Positions 1-12,800 of a stretch of DNA of 64,000 nucleotides are shown piece by piece. The translations under genes and the position numbers were made by a program. The stretch comes from Acanthaster planci. Its lineage: Eukaryota > Echinodermata > Asteroidea > Valvatida > Acanthasteridae. The stretch is taken from positions 1,011,768-1,075,767 of the forward strand of contig NW_019091409.1 in NCBI RefSeq assembly GCF_001949145.1, written 5' to 3'. The notes under the pieces were generated by a model. It had not been told where the DNA came from, did not search any database, and worked only from the letters and a program-made list of their open reading frames with translations. Position 1 is the stretch's first letter. Each line of letters opens with the position of its first letter.

Positions 1-3000
1 AAATTCTCACTTGAATTAGTGGTCTGCACCCTGTAGAACAAATGTGGCCCCCTGGCCATGTGGAAAGGTTCATCCATATTTGGCAATTTAACTTGGTCAG
101 TTTCAGAGCATGTTGTGAGTTTGGTATTTACATGTAACTGGGGACAATCCAAGGGGTTTTCCCATGCCCCAGTTTAGTCAGTTTTAGGCACCCATGAACA
201 AACAGTAATGCTTTCCTGAGTTTAACAAAAACTCACTTTTCTCACTGTCGTGTGATGTGTACCACTTGGGACTACATGTAGTTTGCAGGTAAAATTAGCT
301 CATTGAAATGCCCTGGAGGAATAGTGTGAGAAACAGGTCGCAGGTCAGAGTTCACTTTGCTGCTGACTAGTGCCCTATCAGTCACAGAAGCCACCTTAAT
401 CTCTCACCTGAGATATTTTTCCTTGCTTTTATTACCCACAAATCCCAGTTTGACATTGTTTGAAAGGGGCGGGATGTGTTAAGCAGCCAGAGAAGTTGCC
501 AGAAACAATGAGACTGTGCCTAATCAGGCTTCAGTTGCAACTGACCTCGCAACTATTGTCATGTTGCTCAGAAATGGTAAGCTGAAGCCCCCAAAACCTT
601 TTAAGAGGGGTATTTTCAGCCGACACTGAGCCCAGGATTTCTAATTATTCCGCTAGGAAGTTTAATATACCTCCTGCACTCTGAACCCCTTCTCCTTCAG
701 CACAAGAACTTGTGTGTGTATGCCTTATACACATGTGTACATTGATCCGTGTTTTGGTCATGTCGTTTTGACTTCTGATTTAATGGTGGCCTTTAATAGC
801 GATGAGGCGTATGCTAAGATTTTTAAGTAATCCCCTCTCCCCATCTGTACATTGTATGTCCCCTCCGACAGAAATTCCTGATTGCCCACCATCATTATGT
901 CAACCAAGAATTACTGCTGTCAGTTCTGACATGCACGTGTTCATTGTTAAATTCATCCTTCATGCTTGACTGGCTGCATTGATTGGCTCACCTTATTTAA
1001 CCCAAGTGATATCCGTTCCCAAGGCTACAGTCCATTCCCCTTTCTTTCCCTCCCTCCCGGCCTATTGAGCTGGAGAACTGCCCAGTGAGTCACAACAGAG
1101 GGTGCTCTGAAGGGGCTTAGGGCTCACCTTGTTACTCATTGTGCATAGATTCTACAATTGCCCATCTAAAGGAGGCCCATCAGGATCATCTTTGGAGGAG
1201 AAAATAATGTAACTGAGATAAGTTTGAAATCTGAATTCTTGTTATATTGCTAGTTCTTTCTTCTTTTGTTCCCATAAAACAAGACCTTTTTTTGCCAATT
1301 TACATGTACATGTATGTTCAGGAATCCTTAACTTTTTGATGGATGTACAAAGGAAAATATCTCTCATATTCTGAAATAAATGATAATCTCTCCAATGTTT
1401 ATGTGAGCAGAGCCTTACATGTGGGTCGTTAGTGGATCTAAATCTTGTCATCTTTAGATAGTTAGAGACTCAAGATGAATGTTTTAAAAGAAAGTATCTC
1501 AGGAGTCCCTTTTCATAAAATCCGTCCTTATTGAGATGGGGTTATTCAATGCCTCCTGATTAACATATCTCATCTTTTTGCACCCTGAGCAAAAAGGGCA
1601 TTGTGAGATAGGAACATGGCCTCCAGAGTATGGCAGTCTCCACTGGGAAGGTGGGGGGGGGAGCACACAGGCACGGAGACACCTGGTAGTCCGGGGCCAC
1701 ATGCTGCCTCAGGCCCAAGGCAATGCATTATGGGATACTGCACCAGGTCATCACACTTGGCGATTATCGGTGGCCCATCTTATGTAGTGCGTCACCAGTG
1801 TAGAGCTTCGATAACGTATGAGCCCTCTACTTCTGCCATCCAAGGATTATGGCTCTCACACATTTCCAAGATGAAAAGAGAAAACTAATACATGTACATG
1901 TAAATTATCCAAAACAAGTCTGATCTGTAGTTGTGATAAAAGGTCAGTCGTTCTAGAATGGATCATTTAGAATCTCGTTTTATTGGTGAGGATTTCTTAA
2001 TGTGCAGTAACCACAGAGAATAAGCGTACATAAACTCAGGGATTATCTTGGAGCTGTGGTATTTCTCTGTGGAACATGAATTCAGGATTTATGTTGCAAT
2101 AATTCACATAGCTGCTTGGTCCATGGTTAAGGCCAGCATGATGTGCCTGTCAGAAGTTTAAGGGCACTATCCATCATTTGCAGTAATCCAAAATGTAACT
2201 GATAAATTATTGTTGGCAAGCCTGCATGGTTTAAAGATGGTTATGTGACTAAACTCCCAGTGAAATTATTCCACCTGGTAAGCTGTCATTTTATTTGAAG
2301 GAAATATTGAACGAGTGTCTGTTGCCAGGATGCCCCTGAAACACATTTTTGAAAAATTGCCATTGGAAGCATGTTCAGAGTTTGGCATCACATACATGTA
2401 GCTTCATTCAACTAAATATGTACCAGATGTTTGAATTTAGCTGCAATTCAAAACATGACTCAGCAACTTTTAATCTGAAATCAAAATCCTAGAGTAGTTC
2501 TTTTGGAATAATTAGTATTTACTGAGCAGAAACTTCGTTCTTAGGCACCTTTTGTTTATCTTTACTAACTTTGTTGCCTTAAAAGAGCATAATGTACATA
2601 TGACAAATGACGGACTGCACCTTTAAAGGGTGGCTGTGTCAAACAAAATGGTGGCAGTTGATATTGGGGCTGTGATAACGTAGTTTTTTTCTAGTGCAGG
2701 AATGTACCATACTACATGTATGTAACCATGATGTAACATTCTATTTAATTTTATATCCATACTACTGGGTACTTCCGAGCATGTGTCCTGCCAACTCACT
2801 TGGTCTTTAATAATCTTGAAGGAACACAGGCTATAGGTTCACCTTTTTTGTATTTTAATGTGTAAACTGATTCAGCCGCCAGAAGTAGAGTTAAGCCTTT
2901 ACTGGGGGTAGTGCCCTACTTGCACACAGGAGGTATGCGCACTTTTAATACCTCTTCATCTGATAGGGTGGTCTGACTTTCTGAATACTTGTATGCCTCA

Positions 3001-3834
3001 AATTTATGGTACATGTGAGTGTTGTGCCGAGTGTTGTGCCATGCCTCTGTAGTAATGATATCTCCTCCAGTTATTCTATAAGCATGGAAGCAGAAAAGGA
3101 AATAGGCTGGGTCTCTCAACTCATCAGAGTTACTTACCAAGTTATGCCCATCTGCCGTGCATTTTAAAGGTGATACTTAACATGTGAACGATTTCACTTG
3201 GCGTACGTGTTAAATGTAATTGTATTTGGAATGTAGTTACCAAGGGGTAGGACTGAAGGGTCAGTTTCTTTAAAGATCTCACACAATGGAATCATAGTAT
3301 AAGGTTCATCAGTGCTGTGGATGGAGACATGTGTTGCTCAGTCATTGAAATAATGGCAGTGGAACTGTGCATCACTTGGGGACAGAAAAATTTTGGCTGC
3401 AAATTTCGACTTCAGAAAAAGGCATGTTTTAGCAGCCAACTTCTGAATTCCACAGATGCTGACTTGTTACAGTCATTTGAATATAGTGATATTTCTTACC
3501 ACACCCTAATGTTACTCAATGCTCCTGGGCTGACCCCCAGAATAATATCAGCCTCCACATCAGGCTGTGCACAGTAGCTAAGTTCTGCACAAACTACACA
3601 GACTTTGTGTGGGTACCAAACTAATAGGGGATTAACTTGTATGTACATCAGCTGGAGGTGAGTCAGTCAGCATATGGCCATGCCAACGTGTTTAAGTGGC
3701 CCGATAAAGTACTCCACCACAGAAGGAAGGATAAGTTTTCAGAACTGACCAATACACTCTACTTGTCTCTTTCACCTTTTATATTGCCAACACTTTTTAC
3801 AATTCTGAATGCTTCCCGCTGCTTTCCTTTCCAG
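1..3834. other. Non-coding sequence upstream of the first recognised RGS exon
   Basis: I find no convincing exon here. The region probably belongs to the intron 5' of the RGS exon at 3835, because R7-family RGS genes carry DEP, R7H and the first half of GGL upstream and none of those motifs could be read here. Open frames are short and overlap on both strands. A G-run followed by a GC-rich patch lies near 1650-1700. ACATGTACATGTA-type motifs occur near 1310 and 1890. Confidence 0.5.
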
Positions 3835-6800
3835 GTTGAAATGCAGAAGGCGAGGTTAGAAAAGAGGCAGTACAAGACGTCAAAAGTTGCCGAGCTGTAA
3901 GTTGGTCGTGTGTTCTTGGAGAGAAGTGTTTTGTACAGGGGAAAACATGTTTACTTTGTCAAATGTGCATGAAGTTCACATGCATCCTGTCTCTATGATG
4001 TGACGCTGCTCTATTGTGTGTTTAAAACTGATCTTTCTTGCACCAAACTTAATTCCAGCTCTGTACTTCCAGTATTTGCACTTCTTGTTTTTCTTTTTGT
4101 TCTGTTTTCTTTATTAGGTGGTTAGATCTTTGATTTCCATGTACATGTAAATGAAACCTGACTTGCAAAATGACCTTTCCTGTGACTGCACTCAACCCAA
4201 AACCTCCAGATGCTTGCGTGCAAGCCTATGCCAAGTTGCAGCATACCCAGGCCGGTCGAGGTGCTGCTCCCTCCCTCCCCTGTCAGACACCATCGGCATC
4301 AAACAGATCTGTTGTTCTTGCAAAGTGCCCCCTCCCCAGCTGGTACTGTGGCCCCCCTTAATGCCCCCTCCCAAAAGCTTGGACAGGGCTGAGTGTACCC
4401 AACAGATTGGTGTCAAAGACACACCACTGCTGCAGTGACACTACTTCACTCGGACACTGGTTCTTAAACTTGATGCATGTGCACCTTTTGGCGATTTAAA
4501 TCATCCCATATTGTTCAAAGAGGCGTTCACGTGCATACCTTCTGCGTTATGAGCGTGGTATCATTGCAGTAATGGCCTCTAATTGTGGTGGTCAGCTTAG
4601 CGTAGGTGTACTTGGTGCTCTGCGTGTAAATGTTTGAAAACTGCATGCACATTGTCTGTACTTACGAAACTTTTGGCGAACTTCCCTGCACACTTTTCTT
4701 TTGTGTTTCTCAATCTTGTCCATATTGTTTCCACTTCTTTGTTTTTTCCTTTTGTTGTTTTGATCTTTTTGTCTTGCATGGTTACTTTTCTCTGCTCCCT
4801 GCGTATTGTTTACCTAGTGGGGACATTGCGTTCACTATGCTGAGGCTTGTCCAACGGCCTGACAGGTAAACCTGGGCAACTTCATTTTAGAATTTCTTTT
4901 GCAGAGAATCTTGTTTTTTTTATAAATTTAGTTGTTAATTTTTTTTTATTCGATTGAATTTTTTTTGGGGGGGAAAGGGAGATTTTGCAACCTGTGCATG
5001 GCAAAACTAAACCTTCGTTTTTGACAAAACTGGTGACCATGGTAACAGTATCACTGATCATTTGCAGTGCCCCCCACTAATGGTGGTAAGAGCTGGGATA
5101 ACTGTTGTATGGAGCAGCTTTTCCAGGAGACTCACTTGTACAAAAACCCAAGCACAGTACTTTTTGTCATTTACATTTTACTTTTTCTCCCTTTGTTTTT
5201 CTCGCAAGCGAGTTTATTGCTGTCAGTGCTTTTTATCATGCAGTTTTAAATGTCACGCGGAATATATTCATAGGAACCAGGCATGTTGCTTTGCTCTTTT
5301 GAGAACCGACTTTTAAACTTTTGAAGAGAACCGCAGCACTTGTGTTTAATACCTGAAACCAAGCTTAACATTTGAAATCCTGAATGTACTGATATAAAAA
5401 GACTATAAAAATGCATATTCCGTTGTAATGCCATGACACTTCTTGTGGACAAGTCTTAAGATTACACAGGATTTCTTAGAGGTAAAATCAGGGATTTCTA
5501 AGGAATTTTTTTCTTTTGGCAGTCAGCACATTTCAAAGGCAAATGTTTAACATTTCAGAGGTAAATAGTGTTTTTTTGGGGGGGTTGGTGTAAAAAGACG
5601 GCTTAAGAAACATTGTATTCCGTAATTGGCACTCTTAAGTGTGAGATTGCAAATCTGATGTTTGAGAAAGGAGTTGTGTTTGTTTAAATTTAGGACATAA
5701 TCACTGGGAAAGTACACTGATCTTACTCCAACTTTTGTGTGTGTGTGAGGGGGGAATTCAAGTGCGAGCACTGAATCTTCACTTGAGAAAGGAGACGACC
5801 TGTCAAAACCAGTGAGGGGTCTGTGAAACACTTCCAGTTTGGGGAAAAAAGTTACGCCTGGTTTCCATATGATCGTAACGAAGGCCGATGATGTGTAAGA
5901 TGTGATTTTATCCCACCAAAAATATTAAGCAACATGGCGCCAGAAATTCAGAAAATGTTTGCATAAAATGATTTTTTTGGTGGCAGTGACACCTCTTGAA
6001 ACCAAACTGATGCTCCAGTCTGATTAAATTTGTTTATGGTCAGCTATTTTGTCAATGATTGGGGCTACATATACATGTATGTTAGTAATAAAGAGAAAAT
6101 GGACAAAATGAGTGGTACTAAGTGAGAGGAACATCGTTGTATGCCCGTCATGCCAGCGTGTATGTTTGTATAGGCCTACTCAGTGACTCAACGCAGACAG
6201 TCGGTAAGGTTGAACCAGGTTCAATTTTGCCGATCCGTCTGGGGCTGGTTGCACGTGCCTGGGTTATTGGCGACACTACCGTTTGACATGTTTCTATGTG
6301 TCTGCGTTGCAGTTTGCATCTTGATTGGGTTGCTCCTTGTGTTTCTTAGTCAATATGGAAAGCAGGCTTAAGACCCACTCCCCCAAGGAGAACAGTGCTC
6401 ATAGTCCTTTGGAAATTTACTAATAGATAACGGTAACTGGTAACTGCTTGTGTGACATACTCGAATGTCAGTAGTTACATCTGTCTCAATGTTCCTTTGG
6501 TCTTATCCCCCCCTCCTCGTCAGGTTGATAAGCTACTGTCAGCAGTACCGAGACTACGACAGTTTCCTGTGTGCACCAACGGAAGGCTCTAACCCCTGGT
6601 TGTCAGATGACCCCTCGCTTTGGGAAGCTGCTACAACAATGTGAGTCATTGTAGGAAAGAAAGCATTTGTGAGGGGGAGGGATGTGGGTTGGAGGGTGGG
6701 GAAAGGGAGTGGTGATACAGTGAGGGTGAGGATGATTGGGGTGGAGAGACTGGGGGTATAGTCTATTTCAGGATGGTGTGTATCACAGTTGGCCTTGTTC

Positions 6801-9800
6801 TCAAGTCAGCCATATTGAATTGAAAGCGAGGTTACCTTTTCTTTTGCTCCAGAGAATAAAAATGACAGCAAGGAATTAAACCCTCATAACCAATTAATGC
6901 CGTTTATGCTAAGGAATAATTCAAAATTTGTGATTTATCATATATAAATGTTTTAAGCCACTTTAAAAAGAATGAGTGAGGCAACATAGTCTGGCACCAC
7001 CTCTTTCAACAGATTACATTTAAAAGGATAAATTCAGGGAACATGATCAAAAATGGCTTCCTTGGTTAAGATTGAAAGCAATGCTGAGGGAGGGATGTGA
7101 GGAAGAAGAGGTCATGACAGTGTTTGATTTTAACATAGATGAGGTCTAGTTTTGTAACGGGGGGTTAAGTTTCACAGGTTTGTGGGAAAAAAATAGGGGA
7201 GCTACCCTCGGCACATTTTAAAACACAGCGCTGGGATCTTCTTGTCAGATGTGCTCACTGCATTTTTCATTTCAAAATGTTAGTTATAGACTTGCAAAAA
7301 AGTATGCGAGATCACAAAGATTGTTTGATTGTGGGGAGGACGGCTGTGCAACATGCATTTCAATATTGCCACGTGGTTGAATGCCTCAGAAATTTGTTGT
7401 GAGCTTGAGCATATCTGCCAGTTTTTGGTTTGTGGTATTGTAAAATTATGAATAGTGTATGGGAGAATACAGTGGTTGGCAGGTTTGGCAATTTTTTTAT
7501 GTCCCCCGGTGCTCTCTGTACGATGCTTTGGTTGAGCAGTTTCAAAGAAATGAAGCTCAAAACTGTGTCAGCAACCCCTGGGTCAAAGACACTTTGCTTC
7601 AGCAGTGCTGTCACTAGATCAGTGACTGTAGACAAGCCAGAGATCGTTGTCATGAATAAATGGCCACTTTAGCATTGCCGATCCTGAGCAATATCTTTGT
7701 CCTCCAGAGACTGAAAAGGCAGATATGGGATATCACACGTGTGAAGTTGAGTGACTGGAAAAGTTATCTGAGAACTGAGCGTGCTACCCTGTGGTGCTCT
7801 CAGCAGCCAACTTTGATAGGGATCAGAGGGAGTTGTGGGGATGCAGTGAGATATCACAAGACAATCTTTTATCTTGGCTGTGCTGAGAGCGTCAAGTCCT
7901 CCAGTCTGGGCCTTATCTCAGTAAGAGCCTTGCTCCCACATTGACCTTCGTTGTAGCACTTCAAGGACTGATGTAAGAAATTTCATTGACCAATTTGTCA
8001 GTGACACAGATTGAATTATTGCCTGATGGTGAGTGTGTATGTGTCATAGCTAGCTGGCTTGTGGGCAGTTTTGACCAAGGGCAGCGCTGGCTGGCCGGCC
8101 GTTTGAAGTAGGGTGCTGGCTGGCCTTGTGGTTGGCTTACTGGTTAGATGGTATCCCCGTTGATTCATTGATAAGGGCATAACTATTTGGTTTTCTTGGA
8201 TATGGTTCGCCTAGTGGCTGGATCAGTGCCTCCCATGTTGGCTTGCTTGCTTTGGTGATGGCATAGCTGAGTGGCTTTCTAAGCAGGCTTGTTTTCTGGG
8301 TGGTTTGCTGGTTTATGAGCTCCTTTCTGGAGTAGTCTGCCAGCAGTCCAGCCAAACTTCTTTTCTTGGCTGGCTTGGTGACTAGTGCTTGGATGGTTCA
8401 CTGGCTCCCAAGGTAGCTTAGTGGCTTGGCTATTACTTGTTTTCCTAACAGGATAGGTGTCAGCAATCACCGAACATGAGAAGCCAAGTAAGCTGAGGTA
8501 AAGCAAGTTATGTGAATGACCGATTGGTTTGACAGGGTTGAGGATTATGCCAGTGCATTGATAAATAAACTTATTTTTCATATCTGAACAGGAACCTAAA
8601 GGATGTCCCAGTTTGGCGTGTCAAGAAGTGGGGCTTCTCCTTTGACGACCTGCTAAAGGATCCGTTAGGCCGAGACCAGTTCGCAAAATTCCTTGCCAAG
8701 GAATTCAGCCAAGAAAACCTAAGGTAACAGTAAGCCTGACTGGGTAGTATTGGTAGTATTTCACAGAGCCGCTTAAGCACAAACTTTGCTTAAGAGTGAA
8801 AAAACCTTGCTTAAACAACAAAGGTTACCAGCTCAAACTCTGTCTGATTGTCATGCTAACCAAAAGACAGGTAAATACGATCCCAAAATAATATACATCA
8901 CATTTAGTTTTGACTGGTTACCTGATTTATCAAGCAAGGTTTTCTCGCACTGAAGCAACTTGGGTGCTTAAGCAGCTCTCTTGTTAAAATGTGGCAGCAT
9001 GCATACTAAGATACAGAAGAGGTTAGATGTGGCAGTGTAATGCAGCTTGGTTTTAATGAGCATGGAGAGATGCTTATTCATTCTGAATTTCCATAGTAAA
9101 TATTCTGAATTTTCATGCAGGTTTTGGGTAGCGTGTCAAGAATTGAAAGCAACTGCAATCAGCAAAGTACCAGCCAAGGCACAAGAGATCCATGAGTAAG
9201 TTGGTTACCAACTGTGGACCCAGATGGTCTTTGTTAAGCTGTCCTCCACACCCTCCACCGATAAAAAGAATAGAAAAAACTGTTCCGTAAACACATCTGT
9301 AAATTTGCTTGCATTGTGAGCCTTGTTGGAATAATGGTTTGATTTAACCTGCCTCATGGGTTCCATTGCTCTGAATATTTAGCCTTCTGAGGGCAATAGG
9401 CCTTTTCCATTGTAGAAAATGTCCTCTCTTGTTGTAAATTCTTAGTGAGTTCCTGTCTGAAGCGTCACACAGTCCCATCAACGTGGACTCCAAGGTGCGG
9501 GAGGTCACACGGAAAAACATGAAGGGGGCAGCAGGCCGGTACACATTTGACTCTGCCCAGGAGCACATCTACACTCTAATGCGAAGCGACAGCTATTCGC
9601 GGTTTCTCAAATCCGACTTGTACAAAGAACTTCTCAATCCCAAGAAAAAGGTATGCGTGTTAGCAAAGTCCCGGTTACTATCTTCTCTGCTTTTTTCCCC
9701 TTTATTTTATTTGTCAGTTTTTGTGGCTTGTTAATTGTTTTTTTCGAATGTTTGGTTTTGTTTTGTACACCACACCGAGAAGTGGCAGAAATGGCAGTGC

Positions 9801-12800
9801 TGGAAGTATGTAGGCAAATGTGAAACATTCACACCCAAGTCACTCAGAATGAAAAGAGTAAAAACATTTTCAGGGAAAAAAAACCAGCACATAAAAAAGC
9901 AGTTCTCAATTTTGATATTGTACATTATCTTTCCACTTGTGTATCTTCGGACTTTTACCATCCTCACAAGAATGAGCCTCTTCAACTCATTATGAACATT
10001 CAATCCGGTCTCGTGATTTTACCAGTCCCTGGTTCCATGCAGCCTTTGACGCACAAACCATGCAAACAAACTTTCCTGCATATGCCAAGAATTTTTTTCC
10101 CCTTTGCTTTGGTAGTATCCGATGGAAGGCAGCATTTGCAATTATTGATTGCTTCAATTCTGAAATTTTACTCTCACACCAAAGGTGGGCATTTGGTGGT
10201 TCTCTTTGGTCGATTGTGAGGAAAGTTTTCTTTGTGTATTGCACAGCCTCATTCCAGGAAACACTGGTTACCACATAGCTTCCATTTGTAAGCCTGCAGG
10301 GAACCAAATTTGAAAAGTCTTCGGGTAAAGCTTGTCCCATAGTTTTGCATTCTCTTTGCCTTTGGGATTTTGGTTTTATGCACCAGCGCTTGTATTTGGC
10401 ATTGTGGAATTGTTCAACTGTCATGAAAGGCATGTTATATGCAAAATGCTGGCTGGATATAGCGCTCTTTTCCTCGACCCAAGTTGTTGGGAGCAGAGGA
10501 ATTTCACCTCTGTTGACAGCTGAATTTATCACATTTCCATCTTTTGGTGTCGACTTGATTTCATTGTCAAGACAAACACACCAATAAATCAGGCCGCACT
10601 TTGAATTAGTGTATCAATTCTGCTGTCATTTTTGCACTGGAGACAGAATTTCCTCAGAGCTTCCTCGATATAGCTATATTCACCAGCTTAAATATAATAC
10701 TCAACACGCAAGTACTGTATTGGCTCAGTTGCACCAATCATGCTCCCCCCCATATCCAAGTTGACGGTACTTTCGTATAAGTCTGACAAGTCAAGCTCCA
10801 CATCTTATGGGAAGTATGCCCGTTTAGCTTTCAAGCAACATCAGTAGTGCATCTTAAACGTATTTGAGGTCGTTTTTTTCTCTTTTTTATTGAAATAGCC
10901 GAAACTACCATAGTCACAGGGAAAATGTGAGAGAGTTTGTCACAAGTACATGTAGTCTATTCGTACTTTGGTCCAAATGAGAGAAACTGGGGGATAACGA
11001 TGTTTCCACAAGTGCGGAGATTTCTTTTGGGTACACAACCCACATTGAGTGCCCATTCTCCTTTACAGTGCAAGAAAAGGTTAATTTTTAAGTCTTGTGG
11101 TTTCAGCAGTAACTTTTGATACAGATGTTTTTAGAAGTTTCTAAAGTTGCTCACAGTCCCAAACTTCTATATTTCTATTTACTTCCCGTCTACAGCAAAA
11201 GAATCCATTTGAACTGTGTGTCACAAATTTAATGAATACTCTTTCTCTCTCCTCTTCACATCCTACCTTTTGTCTCATCCCTCCATCATGTTGGCTGAAT
11301 CCCCCGTTTCCTTTCCCCTTCTCTCAAAACACTCACGCCCTTCATCTGTAACCCTTTTCCTTCTTTCACACTTGCAACTCATGTGATTTTTTATTTTTTT
11401 TTTTTGGATGCTGCACATAGTGCCAGAGTCACTGGGAAAAGGTATGGTTCCTTCATAGATGACTTGATTTCTCCGTATTATAGACACCCCTTGAACGAAC
11501 ACTTATCCTCCTGTTCACCAGGTAGTTATTGTAAAGTCAAGAAAAGTCCCAACCGCCTGCCCATAGTCGTTAACTTTGAAATTTGCCTGCATCTTGCTCC
11601 TGCCAAGTCAAGATGGTACAAGTACCAGCCTGACCAATCACAATGCTCCTAGACAAACCACTCTGGAGTTGTTACTTTAAAAGGCTGCCATCTTGTTTTG
11701 ATCAGTGACTGATTGTAAACTGACTTGAGTAAACTTATTTTGGTCAAATTTCTAGCTGAATAAAACTGTCTAAAATCGTCCTTTTACCTATGTTGTTATT
11801 GTAAATAATGCAGGAAACTTTAAAACCAAGATACAATAAAGTTTTGTTTCCATTTTTACAGGTTAGAATCCATAGGGCAAATGTGTAGATGGTTGGTGTG
11901 TTATTTGTGTTTGAAAATTCCAATTCAGTTTCTAAATTCATTGTCTTGAAATTTAAAATAATTCTTTAAAATAGAAATCTGTCCGTATTAACCACCAATC
12001 CCACTGAAAAGACTGAGAGATTAAAAAGCTGGGTGATTCTTGTCCCTTAGTCTTTGTCTAGGATAATTGCAATTGACTTCCAATTCCTCTGGAAATAATC
12101 TTTGCCTTGGACTCTAAGACATCTTTGTGTAGGTGTTTCAAGAAAAAGGTTGGTTCAAATCTTACTCTATCCAAGAACCTTCAGCAGCCATCCAAGACAT
12201 ATTACATCTAATTGGGGGAGGGGGGCTTTGAAGAATCATCTTTGCTAATGAGAAAAGCATTTCTGTCTCCGTCAGTGAAGAAAATGGGTAGACTGCCACA
12301 AGCTTCTTCAAATTCAGATAAGGCCATTATTCTAAGGCTTTGGCTGGTACCTTGCCCCCCTGTTGGTGCCCTGTTTCCTTAGCCAGTGTGTTGTCCCATT
12401 TGTAATTCACCTGAAAGCTTTAAATATGCCATTTGTGAGTTAAATTTGAATAAAATCTGGTATACTGAGTTATATGATTGCACATAAACATATCAATTCG
12501 AATTCCCCAGACTAATGACACTGTTCCTATGCCTCGCAATTCAGGGCAAGCTTTTGCATAGCGACCACCAGTTCTGGAATGGAGTGGTTCCTTTGTGCCC
12601 TTCTTTTCCATTGAAAACAATGTATTGTTGCACAGCATCTCTTATGTAACTAAGCAAAAGCTTGCCTCGAATTGCAAGGTATAGCAACAGTGTTTTTAGT
12701 GTGGAGAATTCAACGTGTTATGCGTACGTGAATTTAAACAACTCAGTGTACCAGATTTTATTAAAATTTAACTTGCAAAAGGCTTATTGGGGGATTGGTT

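Noticed and set aside
4817-4866. Exon-like stretch between CCTAG and a GTAAAC donor in the RGS gene
   Set aside because: RGS exons at 3896 and 6524 already join perfectly within the GGL domain, leaving no room for it; no family match.
11421-11441. Possible 21-base RGS microexon between CATAG and GTATGG
   Set aside because: It keeps frame but encodes CQSHWEK, with no counterpart in R7 proteins, and it is not needed to join 9650 to 13897.
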